Below, one piece after another: positions 1 to 6,211 of a stretch of DNA of 8,468 bases. The DNA comes from Kiritimatiellia bacterium (GTDB lineage Bacteria; Verrucomicrobiota; Kiritimatiellia; RFP12; UBA1067): contig JAFPNP010000368.1 of NCBI GenBank assembly GCA_017411125.1, forward strand, positions 1 through 8,468, given 5' to 3'. The translations under genes and the position numbers were made by a program. The notes below the pieces were generated by a model. It did no database searches. It was not told the DNA's origin and saw nothing but the letters and a program-made list of their open reading frames with translations. The stretch's first letter is position 1, and each line of letters begins with the position of its first letter.

Positions 1-1416
1 AACGGCATTCACAAGTCGCCCGAAATAGGCGGCAAGAAGAAAACCAAGCACGGCAACCGCAAGCGCCATGCCAATCAGTCCGCGCTCAGCCAGCAACGTC
101 CATAAACTGTTGAACGCACAACGCGGCGCATATGTCCGAGGACGAAGACTCATCACCGAAACTCCGCCTTCTTTGCTTTCCGGAGAGTCGTCCGCCCCGT
201 CGCGCCCATCTTCCTGCACCTGCCGCGACAACACCCATGAACGCCAGTCGCGCCTTTTGTCCGAAAGAATGCGCATGTCGCTCTTGGAAAGCATAAACGG
301 CGCATAGAGGTAAAAGGCCCCGGCTCCGCCGCCGTACCATGGATGCTTTTTCCATATCTGTTTCGCGACTTCAGTCAATACTGCAGACCGCTTTTCGTAC
401 ATATCAACCATGCCCTTGTCCAGCGAAAAGAAATTTCCGGACTTCACTGCGTAAACCTCGCCAGAAGGCACCGACAACGGTTTGTCGTCCAAGCCAGACT
501 GTTTCGCACGCGACTCGAACACCACGTCGCTAGGAATCAATGCCGCAATAAAGAAAGGAACGGCAAAACCCACGACGCACAAGACGAAATTGCGAGCGAC
601 CGCACCCATCGACGTCCTTGCCAGAAACGCATAGCAGAACATGGCGGTTGCCAATGCTAAAAGCAAAAACACAGAAGCCACCACAGGGGGCGAAAAGAAA
701 AGAAGTCCGGCTGCATTGCCGGCAATCGAAACACAAAACGGAACACGCGCCGCACTCCACTTGCGCACCTCGGCATTCGCCCCGAACGCAAGCGCACAAA
801 CAAGCCAAACACCGAAGACCGGCCCAAAAAACGGACTCCAAAACGGCCCTTCCGCGAAATTAGCCCTCGCCGCCCCCAGAAAAGCCGGAATTCTGGCGAA
901 CGCAAGGCCAGCCATCGCAAGCCCACCAAGCCCCATAACAAACGATGCCGTCAATCCAAAGGATACACGACCGGTCAAACCAATTCCATGGCGAATCCCT
1001 TGCATCAGCACCGCAATCGCCAAAATAACGGCAAGCGGCAACAAGCCACTCTTGCCAGACGATGCAGGGAAAGCCGTGGAGGATGGCTCGCTTACGCCCC
1101 ATTCTCCGTCAACGTACACCTGAGCGACGCCTGAATTCAAAAAACGCACAAAGGCAACGATGACCAAAAAAAGTGAAAGCCAGAAAAAAGGATCGCGAAG
1201 GATATCGTGCAAAACCCGGCGACGCGCAAGGGAAAGATGCTCTCCCGCACGCATCGAAGGCTCAACCAGCAGCCACACTGAAGACAGCCCGGAAAGGCAG
1301 AAAACCGTCAGAGACAGCCGTTCCAGCGAAAGAAACGGCCACAGGACAAATGGCAAAGAGGCCAGCAACGCCAAATGCGTCGCCAGCCCGTACCTGGTGA
1401 TGAGCCTTGGGAACAT
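1..1416 (-). CDS. Wzy polymerase / O-antigen ligase-like polytopic membrane protein (3' end beyond window)
   Basis: The frame is open from an ATG at 1416 to the left edge, giving 472 residues without a stop; the C-terminus is missing. The protein is strongly hydrophobic. Likely membrane segments lie near residues 11-29, 32-51, 77-93, 125-141, 151-175, 199-213, 227-262, 276-294 and 446-466. Between about 295 and 435 is one large polar loop holding HPWYGGGAGAF (H358 onward). It is followed by NSLWTLLAERGLIG (N436 onward), leading into a new membrane segment. A long periplasmic loop with an H-P-x-x-G-x-G element, then an 'N-x-x-x-x-x-LaErGliG' helix, is typical of the Wzy_C/WaaL group, which polymerise O-units or ligate polymer to an acceptor at the periplasmic face. 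The start is 13 nt after the barrel gene stop, in the same operon; its ribosome site is weak. Codon use is more T-ending than its neighbours (by hand about 22 TTT to 16 TTC for Phe), as is common for glycan polymerases. Whether it is polymerase or ligase cannot be told from sequence. Confidence 0.8.
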   Translation of the reverse strand, partial: MFPRLITRYGLATHLALLASLPFVLWPFLSLERLSLTVFCLSGLSSVWLLVEPSMRAGEHLSLARRRVLHDILRDPFFWLSLFLVIVAFVRFLNSGVAQVYVDGEWGVSEPSSTAFPASSGKSGLLPLAVILAIAVLMQGIRHGIGLTGRVSFGLTASFVMGLGGLAMAGLAFARIPAFLGAARANFAEGPFWSPFFGPVFGVWLVCALAFGANAEVRKWSAARVPFCVSIAGNAAGLLFFSPPVVASVFLLLALATAMFCYAFLARTSMGAVARNFVLCVVGFAVPFFIAALIPSDVVFESRAKQSGLDDKPLSVPSGEVYAVKSGNFFSLDKGMVDMYEKRSAVLTEVAKQIWKKHPWYGGGAGAFYLYAPFMLSKSDMRILSDKRRDWRSWVLSRQVQEDGRDGADDSPESKEGGVSVMSLRPRTYAPRCAFNSLWTLLAERGLIGMALAVAVLGFLLAAYFGRLVNAV

Positions 1417-1429
1417 CAGCCGACAGAAC

Positions 1430-2665
1430 TCAATAATGGAAACGGAGTCCGAGCGTGCCGCGGAAACGGCTGTAGTCGTACTCCTTCCTGTCGCACCAAT
1501 CTTCTTCCCACGTCAGCATCGTGAACACGGAAACCCAGCGGTTGATCGTGTACGTCGCGCCAAGACGAACGGAAAGAATGTCCTCGTCGTAATCGTTGCC
1601 CGACGCGAGATAGCGGTCGTTGTAGCAAGTATCCTCATAGCGCCACGCGACGTTTGCCGTGAGCGTCATCTTGTCGCCAAGAGTCAGGTAGGACGTGCCG
1701 GCAGAAAGCGAGTACACCTTGAGAGCCTGGCCACGCGTGCGCTCGGACGGCTGGTAGTAGCTCTTGCCCAAAACGGAAATCTGCCACTGCCGCGTGACGC
1801 GCCAATTGCCGTCAAGCGAATAAGTCCAACCTCTGTCTGCATTGCTGTGGCCACCGTAGTCGAGCCAAGACACACCCATGAGCGCACGGTAGGTGATCTT
1901 CTCGGTCGCATGGGAACCGAGACCGGCCTGAACAGTCCACGCCTTGCTCTCGTTGTTGTAATTGCGATAGCCGCGACCGCCGGACTGCGTATAGTGCGAA
2001 TATCCGCCGGCGAGGATGAGGTCGGTCCACTTGGACGCCGCATAGCCGGCTTCCGCACCCGCAGACCAAGACTGCCAACCGTACAAAGGCGCATACTTGC
2101 CCGTGTCGTTCTTGTAATCAAGCCAATTGTACTGCCCCAGCACGCTGGCGTGCAGACGCTCGGAGAAACGACGCTGTAGGACGCCGGAAATATCAAACGC
2201 CTCGCGATCGCGCCAAATACCGCGCCCGTCGCCCGACCCCAAAGAGTCGGACTGGTCGGAATAACGATATTTCTCGGCAATGACCAGCGACCAGCCTTTT
2301 TCATTCTGCGCCGACGACGCCCACTTGAAAGCCAAAGACTCGCCGTAGCTGTTCTCGCCCATCTCGTTGGAATACTTGCAGTACGCATTGCGGCGATACC
2401 ACGCAGATCCGACGAGCGCCCAAGTGTCGCCTTTCCAATCGAAGTCGGCACCTGGCTGGATGCAGAAAATGCTGTCGCCGCTTGAATGATGCATCGTATC
2501 CACGTTGGAATCGTAAGTATACGAAAGCGCCACATAGGGCTTAATGGTCAGATGCTGATTGAAGAAACGGAAGCCCATGGGCTTGTCGCCTTCACTGCCA
2601 CCTGCGGCAAACACGGGAATCGCTGCCAACGAGGCAACTGCCAGACCTGTAAAATGCTTATTCAT
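1430..2665 (-). CDS. Outer-membrane beta-barrel protein, BBP2-like, of a polysaccharide export locus
   Basis: This 411-residue protein begins with a signal peptide (MNKHFTGLAVASLAAIPVFA, cut near residues 20-22). The rest is an almost continuous run of alternating hydrophobic/polar strands rich in Tyr, Trp and Gly. It starts with LTIKPYVALSYTYDSNVDT and ends in LGLRFHY, an aromatic C-terminal beta-signal of the kind recognised by BAM. No plug, TonB box or enzyme motif is seen. The pattern and the 'Y-x-Y-D-S-N' opening resemble the putative beta-barrel porin 2 group found in exopolysaccharide loci; that family call is by eye. The start at 2665 is preferred because AAGGGA (2671-2676) lies just upstream and the signal peptide begins there. 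An in-frame ATG at 2695 would overlap the previous stop (ATGA) but adds a charged leader. It is third in the export operon, 26 nt after the preceding gene. Likely role: the outer-membrane channel or partner of the OPX protein. Confidence 0.82.
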   Translation of the reverse strand: MNKHFTGLAVASLAAIPVFAAGGSEGDKPMGFRFFNQHLTIKPYVALSYTYDSNVDTMHHSSGDSIFCIQPGADFDWKGDTWALVGSAWYRRNAYCKYSNEMGENSYGESLAFKWASSAQNEKGWSLVIAEKYRYSDQSDSLGSGDGRGIWRDREAFDISGVLQRRFSERLHASVLGQYNWLDYKNDTGKYAPLYGWQSWSAGAEAGYAASKWTDLILAGGYSHYTQSGGRGYRNYNNESKAWTVQAGLGSHATEKITYRALMGVSWLDYGGHSNADRGWTYSLDGNWRVTRQWQISVLGKSYYQPSERTRGQALKVYSLSAGTSYLTLGDKMTLTANVAWRYEDTCYNDRYLASGNDYDEDILSVRLGATYTINRWVSVFTMLTWEEDWCDRKEYDYSRFRGTLGLRFHY

Positions 2666-2691
2666 TGTATTCCCTTTTTTATAATGTAGAA

Positions 2692-3714
2692 TCACTTCCA
2701 GTAATCGCTAGACTCGCGCTGGCCCGAATAATACGGATTCTTGCCGCGACCCTTCCCGGAGTAATAGGGATTCTCCTCCCCAGAGTCGGAATAACGCCCC
2801 TCGCTATTTCCACCAACGGCAGTTTTGCTGCCGATGGCTCCACGCGGGATGCGATTCAAACCAACGTCGATTTCGCCGTCAATCGGATTCCCAGACGTAC
2901 TCATCGTCGTAAACGCACCACCGCCAAGTCCAGCGGCAGAGCCGACGGCTGACTGGTTGCCGGGAGCCTGCAGGTCGGCAAGCAGAGACTCCAGAATCAT
3001 CTGTCCTGTCATGTAGTGGACGATCACGTGATCGGGTTCCTCCTCGGCATTGGAATCGGCAAGAACCTTGCTGTAGGACGCCTCCTGCCCGTAACCCATG
3101 GCCTGTGCAATCCAGCCACTGGCCGATTCGCGCGCCTGGACATTGCTCATCTGCGAAATGAGCGTGTCGGCCAACCCGCTCGGCGATCCGCCCGAAGCAC
3201 GGACGAACATGAGTGCGGCAAACATCTGCCGGGCTGCAGCGTTCTCTGCCGTTTCACAACGCTTGTTCACAACGGCAAGCGCACCCTTGGCAAGGTTCTC
3301 GAACGCAGCATCCGAAACCGGCTTGTCGGGATTGGCATTGCGGCTGAACAGCTCGGCAGCCAGACGTTCGTTGAGAACGGTCAAGTGCTCAACCGGCACT
3401 GTCGCGAAAATCTCCGCGAGAACGGCCTTCTTGTCCTTCGCGCCAACCAATGCGGCCTTGCTGGCAGAGTAGAAATCCACGGCCATAGCCTCGATCGAGC
3501 CAGGCTTCTTCGCAATGGCCGAATTGACCTTTGCCAGAAACTCCGTCTGCTCTGCTGCCGGAATCTGGGCGATTGTCGCCTTGACCATCGCAGGATTCTT
3601 CGCGCAGTCGCCAACCTTGGCCTGCCATTCGGCCCTGCTCAACCCCGCCGTCGCGGCAAACGGGACGACAACCGCCGTCAGCGCAAACGCCGCAATCTGT
3701 TTTATCGACTTCAT
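2692..3714 (-). CDS. Secreted helical protein of unknown function with NPYYSG-repeat tail
   Basis: I do not recognise a family. The 340-residue product has a clear Sec signal peptide (KSIKQ, then a hydrophobic run to about A23, with ATA-G as likely cleavage site). Residues 25-250 are Ala/Lys/Glu rich and predicted largely helical, with two Cys after the signal (C37, C153) that could pair in the periplasm. From about 251 the sequence turns Gly/Ser/Asn rich and probably disordered. It ends with two copies of NPYYSG (315-320 and 326-331) separated by KGRGK, then a Ser/Asp/Trp/Lys end. A near-perfect ribosome site (AAGGAGGT, 3721-3728) precedes the ATG by 6 nt, so the start is secure and expression probably high. 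It lies between the OPX gene (40-nt gap) and the barrel gene (26-nt gap), suggesting a periplasmic or surface accessory to polymer export. That role is inferred only from context. Confidence 0.85.
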   Translation of the reverse strand: MKSIKQIAAFALTAVVVPFAATAGLSRAEWQAKVGDCAKNPAMVKATIAQIPAAEQTEFLAKVNSAIAKKPGSIEAMAVDFYSASKAALVGAKDKKAVLAEIFATVPVEHLTVLNERLAAELFSRNANPDKPVSDAAFENLAKGALAVVNKRCETAENAAARQMFAALMFVRASGGSPSGLADTLISQMSNVQARESASGWIAQAMGYGQEASYSKVLADSNAEEEPDHVIVHYMTGQMILESLLADLQAPGNQSAVGSAAGLGGGAFTTMSTSGNPIDGEIDVGLNRIPRGAIGSKTAVGGNSEGRYSDSGEENPYYSGKGRGKNPYYSGQRESSDYWK

Positions 3715-3720
3715 GTCAAT

Positions 3721-3728
3721 ACCTCCTT
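3721..3728 (-). promoter_or_regulatory. Strong Shine-Dalgarno site of the unknown secreted protein
   Basis: Read on the minus strand this is AAGGAGGT, 6 nt before the ATG at 3714. It is the best match to the anti-SD sequence among the genes of this window and fixes the start of the 340-residue protein. Confidence 0.8.
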
Positions 3729-3754
3729 GTTGTTTCTTTCGTTTTTAATTCAAA

Positions 3755-4441
3755 TCAATACCAGGAAATCGGCACCCAGACCACATCGCCGGCCTTGAGA
3801 AGCATGTCTTTGTCAGGGCGGCCCTCTTGGCCAATCTCCACCAAATCGACTTTCGTCTTCGTCTGCTTCCCGTCCTTGTCGCAGCGCGTAACTTGGACGT
3901 TCCGCTTGTCCGCAATAGGATTGACGCCACCTGCCAGTTGAAGAGCGCGCGTGAGACGCAAGTCCATCGTCGACGGAACGTCAACCGGCCCAGGACGCCC
4001 CACCTCGCCAAGCACCGTCACCGTACCCCATGGCGAAACCATGTTCTGCCCCGCCTGATAGATGAACGTGACGGTCACGTGCGGCTTCAGATAATATTCC
4101 TTGTATGCGGCTTCAAGCTTCTTCTGCAACCCAACCAGCGTCATGCCGTCGCACTTGACCTGACCTATCAATTCCATTGAGATGCAGCCATCCGCATCTA
4201 CAAAGTACTGCTTCTGCGACGAATTCGCCGAACCCACCGCCGTCACGGAAATTCCCAACGCGACGCCCGGACGCACCTTCGGTCCGTCAAAATAGGTCGC
4301 AATGACCTCCGGGTTAACGTTCGCGTTCTTCTCTTCACCCAGAAACTTGTTCAAGAAATCAGCGACAACACACCCCGACAGGCCAACGGACAACGCTCCG
4401 ATAGCCGTCAAACAGGCACAAACTCTCAAAAACTTCTTCAT
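3755..4441 (-). CDS. Polysaccharide export (OPX/Wza-like) lipoprotein, short single-SLBB form
   Basis: The 228-residue product opens with a lipoprotein signal, MKKFLRVCACLTAIGALSVG then LSGC, so C24 should be the lipidated Cys. Residues about 55-128 match the Poly_export domain (PGVALGISV, YFVDADGCISMELIGQV, then the helix LQKKLEAAYKEYYLKPHVTVTFI). Residues about 138-200 match one SLBB domain (GTVTVLGEVGRPGPVDVP, then LTRALQLAGGV). Family members secrete capsule or exopolysaccharide across the outer membrane. E. coli Wza is about 380 residues with two SLBB repeats and a C-terminal helix forming the outer-membrane pore. This protein stops at VWVPISWY and has no room for that helix, so it probably needs the barrel encoded two genes on. 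The usual 'GPGD' start of Poly_export is degenerate here (GPKVRPGVALG). The ATG at 4441 is chosen because the lipobox signal begins there; an upstream in-frame ATG at 4516 falls in the promoter. First gene of the operon. Confidence 0.88.
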   Translation of the reverse strand: MKKFLRVCACLTAIGALSVGLSGCVVADFLNKFLGEEKNANVNPEVIATYFDGPKVRPGVALGISVTAVGSANSSQKQYFVDADGCISMELIGQVKCDGMTLVGLQKKLEAAYKEYYLKPHVTVTFIYQAGQNMVSPWGTVTVLGEVGRPGPVDVPSTMDLRLTRALQLAGGVNPIADKRNVQVTRCDKDGKQTKTKVDLVEIGQEGRPDKDMLLKAGDVVWVPISWY

Positions 4442-4492
4442 TGCGATATTTCGTCCCCTCGGAAAATACCTAATCCTGCGAGGACAATTAAC

Positions 4493-4521
4493 AGTATACA
4501 ATATCTCCAACCGCAATGCAA
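4493..4521 (-). promoter_or_regulatory. Sigma70-like promoter of the export operon
   Basis: On the minus strand, TTGCAT (4521-4516) is followed after exactly 17 nt by TATACT (4498-4493). Transcription would start near 4486, leaving a leader of about 45 nt before the ATG at 4441. A GAGGGG ribosome-binding stretch lies about 12 nt before that ATG. The -35 box sits only 4 nt beyond the hairpin that ends the ribosomal operon. Confidence 0.65.
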
Positions 4522-4525
4522 CAGG

Positions 4526-4566
4526 AAAATCGGGTCGCCGAAAAAAAATCCCGCCGGCCCGATTTC
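4526..4566 (-). terminator. Probable terminator after rplI
   Basis: An 8-bp perfect inverted repeat, AAATCGGG (4527-4534) and CCCGATTT (4558-4565), begins about 14 nt after the rplI stop. A further CCG/CGG pairing inside and an 8-nt T run (minus strand) in the loop side add to it. On the minus strand the hairpin is followed by a short T stretch (4529-4526). The stem has internal bulges and the trailing T run is short, so termination strength is uncertain. It could also act in the opposite direction. Confidence 0.5.
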
Positions 4567-4579
4567 CCCGTTCACGGCC

Positions 4580-5038
4580 TTACTGCTCGGCCGCCTCCAC
4601 GATTTTCACCGTAAACGGCGCAGTGACGCCCTCGCCGAGCGAAAGCGTGGCCTTGTATTCGCCGACTTCCTTGAGCTGGTCAGGCAAATCGAGCTGCGAG
4701 CGTTCGAGCTTGACGCCCCGGTCAGCCTCGATGGCGGCGAGAAGATCCGTGGCGCTGACGCTGCCGTAGAGCTTCGTACCATCCACCGTGCGGGCGTTGA
4801 CCGTGACGTTGAGGCCGGCGAGCTTGTCTGCAACCGCCTGAGCCGCTTTCTTCGCCTCGGCGCGCGCCTTGGCGCGGGCTTCCTCGAGTTTCGCGAGCCG
4901 ACGCTTGGCCGCAACCGTCACGGGCGCGGCCAGTCCCTGGGGAACAAGCATGTTGCGGGCGTAACCGGGAGCGACCTTGACGACCGCGCCCGCCTTGCCG
5001 AGCTTCTTCACGTCGGCCATGAGCATTACTTCTACCAT
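4580..5038 (-). CDS. rplI: Large ribosomal subunit protein bL9
   Basis: This 152-residue protein has the typical bL9 layout. The N-terminal rRNA-binding domain runs MVEVMLMADVKKLGKAG through the signature GYARNMLVPQGLA (residues 25-37). A long Ala/Lys/Glu-rich connecting helix spans about 42-75, and a C-terminal domain follows with KLYGSVSATDLLAAIE and a final TAPFTVKIVEAAEQ. bL9 binds 23S rRNA near the L1 stalk and affects reading-frame fidelity. Length is close to the usual 148-150 residues with the ATG at 5038. In-frame starts upstream (5047, 5128) would add residues lying over rpsR, and AAAGGA (5048-5053) is well placed for 5038. It is the last gene of the ribosomal operon, 16 nt after rpsR, followed by a hairpin. 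Confidence 0.96.
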   Translation of the reverse strand: MVEVMLMADVKKLGKAGAVVKVAPGYARNMLVPQGLAAPVTVAAKRRLAKLEEARAKARAEAKKAAQAVADKLAGLNVTVNARTVDGTKLYGSVSATDLLAAIEADRGVKLERSQLDLPDQLKEVGEYKATLSLGEGVTAPFTVKIVEAAEQ

Positions 5039-5047
5039 GTGAAGCAT

Positions 5048-5053
5048 TCCTTT
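5048..5053 (-). promoter_or_regulatory. Ribosome-binding site that sets the rplI start
   Basis: AAAGGA on the minus strand, 9 nt before the ATG at 5038 and directly abutting the rejected in-frame ATG at 5047. It supports the shorter bL9 start. Confidence 0.6.
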
Positions 5054-5054
5054 C

Positions 5055-5288
5055 TCAGGCCATGAGGCCCATGTTGCGCGCGCGGCGGACGCCCTTCTTG
5101 ATCTGGCGCTGCTGCATCGATGTGACACCCGTCGTGCGGGCCGGGATGATTTTTCCGTATTCCGTCACGTAGCGCTTGAGAACCTCGATGTCGCTGAGGT
5201 CGATCTTGTCGCCTGCGGGAATGGAAGGACGGCGGCGGGAAGCGAACTCCTCGCGGTCGCCACGTTCGTTTTTTTTCTGGTAAGCCAT
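5055..5288 (-). CDS. rpsR: Small ribosomal subunit protein bS18
   Basis: The 77-residue product matches bS18 over its C-terminal two thirds: IDLSDIEVLKRYVTEYGKI, then IPARTTGVTSMQQRQIKKG, then VRRARNMGLMA. These carry the usual R-x-T-G-x-x-x-x-x-Q-R rRNA-binding core and the basic R-R-A-R helix. The N-terminus is Lys/Arg/Glu rich and has no Cys, so it is a zinc-free form. bS18 pairs with bS6 on the 30S platform, and both genes are in this operon. AAGGAG (5295-5300) precedes the ATG by 6 nt. The gaps are 40 nt from ssb and 16 nt to rplI. Confidence 0.97.
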   Translation of the reverse strand: MAYQKKNERGDREEFASRRRPSIPAGDKIDLSDIEVLKRYVTEYGKIIPARTTGVTSMQQRQIKKGVRRARNMGLMA

Positions 5289-5328
5289 TGTTTGCTCCTT
5301 GAATTATTGTGTTGCGGGGTGGAGGCCG

Positions 5329-5784
5329 TCAATAGGCCATCGATCCGTCGTCGTCGTAACCATCCATGTCGCCTGTCTGCGGCACCACCGGCGGCAGCGC
5401 GGCGGAACCGCCCATGGCGATCGGCTCGCCTGTCAGCCGGTTCTGGTTCGGAGCCGGCAGCGGCATGAACTTCACAGTCACAGCGCGAATCTTCAGTTTC
5501 TGGTGTTTCTGCCCATCTCTTTCCCATGAATCCATCTGGAGGCGCCCTTCCACAAGAACCGACCGGCCCTTGCGCAGGTACTGTCCGCACAACTCGGCGA
5601 GCTTCTCCCACGCGTCGACTTCGACGAAAGTGGGAATGTCCACCAGATTGCCGTTGCGGTCCCTACGGCGCTCGTTGAGCGCCAGCGCGAAGCGGCACAC
5701 CTTCACGGCATTCGCTCCGACCTGGCGAACCTCAGGGTCGCGCGTCAGGTTCCCCATAACGATCACTTTGTTGTAAGACGGCAT
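5329..5784 (-). CDS. ssb: Single-stranded DNA-binding protein
   Basis: The 151-residue protein opens with MPSYNKVIVMGNLTRDPEVR and continues with the OB-fold features of bacterial SSB: VCRFALALNERRRDRNG, then FVEVDAWEKLAELCGQYLRKG, then VLVEGRLQMDSWERDGQKH. The OB domain covers about residues 1-108. A short Pro/Gly/Asn linker follows and an acidic end, GYDDDGSMAY. SSB coats single-stranded DNA in replication and repair, and its C-terminal tip recruits partners. The usual tip ends in D-D-D-I-P-F; here the acidic run is kept but Ile-Pro-Phe is replaced by GSMAY. A GTG at 5805 overlaps the rpsF stop (GTGA) and would add seven residues. The ATG at 5784 is preferred because homologues begin there and a GAGGGG site lies 7 nt upstream. 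Encoding ssb between rpsF and rpsR is a common bacterial order. Confidence 0.96.
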   Translation of the reverse strand: MPSYNKVIVMGNLTRDPEVRQVGANAVKVCRFALALNERRRDRNGNLVDIPTFVEVDAWEKLAELCGQYLRKGRSVLVEGRLQMDSWERDGQKHQKLKIRAVTVKFMPLPAPNQNRLTGEPIAMGGSAALPPVVPQTGDMDGYDDDGSMAY

Positions 5785-5791
5785 AACCCCA

Positions 5792-5797
5792 CCCCTC
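5792..5797 (-). promoter_or_regulatory. Ribosome-binding site that sets the ssb start
   Basis: GAGGGG on the minus strand, 7 nt before the ATG at 5784. It lies inside the alternative reading that would begin at the GTG at 5805, which overlaps the rpsF stop by 4 nt. Confidence 0.55.
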
Positions 5798-5801
5798 GTC
5801 G

Positions 5802-6191
5802 TCACTCGGCCGGCGCGGCCTCGGCCGCCTCAGCCTCCTTCTGCGCCTTTTCGGCGGCGCGCTTCTCGGCAGCCTCGCGCTGCGCGGCGAGAATCGCCTC
5901 GCGGCGCTCGTCCACGGCGAGAATCTGCACGCGGAAAACCTCTTCCACGATACGGTAGCGGTTCACCAGCTCGCCGACCTTCTGCGGATCGAGTTCGAAG
6001 CGGATCTGCACGTAGACGCCGCTCTCGCGCTTGGCCATCGGACGCGCAAACGTGCGCTTGCCCAAAACCTCCTGGGAGAGGATGTTTCCGCCGAGCCTCG
6101 TCACTTCGGCAACAGCCTTGGCAATCTGGCTCTCGAGCACGTCGTCTTTCGCCTGTCCGGCGAAGATGTAGAGACCATCATACTTTTTCAT
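5802..6191 (-). CDS. rpsF: Small ribosomal subunit protein bS6
   Basis: The 129-residue product begins MKKYDGLYIFAGQAKDD and shows the bS6 ferredoxin-like fold pattern: VLGKRTFARPMAKRESGVY, then VQIRFELDPQKVGELVNRY, then VEEVFRVQILAVDE. Residues 1 to about 97 form this domain. The tail (about 98-129) is an Ala/Glu/Lys helix-like extension ending EAAEAAPAE, as in many bS6 proteins. bS6 binds bS18 and 16S rRNA on the platform of the small subunit. AAGGGA (6200-6205) lies 8 nt before the ATG. The gene starts 20 nt after the rplY stop. Confidence 0.96.
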   Translation of the reverse strand: MKKYDGLYIFAGQAKDDVLESQIAKAVAEVTRLGGNILSQEVLGKRTFARPMAKRESGVYVQIRFELDPQKVGELVNRYRIVEEVFRVQILAVDERREAILAAQREAAEKRAAEKAQKEAEAAEAAPAE

Positions 6192-6211
6192 GTGTCAATT
6201 CCCTTCCCGGA

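Noticed and set aside
339..1123. Several plus-strand open frames in the left 1.1 kb
   Set aside because: They are antisense to the continuous 472-codon membrane-protein frame; their products are Arg/Pro/Thr-rich without motifs.
1160..2179. Long plus-strand open frame (339 codons) opposite the barrel gene
   Set aside because: Arg/Val-rich composition, no signal or domain, no ribosome site, and fully antisense to a coherent barrel with signal peptide and C-terminal beta-signal.
3016..3798. Plus-strand open frame of 260 codons opposite the unknown secreted protein
   Set aside because: His/Arg/Leu-rich shadow without ribosome site; the minus-strand gene has a signal peptide and a near-perfect Shine-Dalgarno site.
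5039..5128. Longer N-terminus for bL9
   Set aside because: The extra residues are the rpsR gene read in another frame, and bL9 proteins begin at the equivalent of the ATG at 5038.
5785..5805. GTG start of ssb overlapping the rpsF stop (GTGA)
   Set aside because: It would add seven residues not seen in SSB proteins, and a ribosome site lies just upstream of the ATG at 5784.
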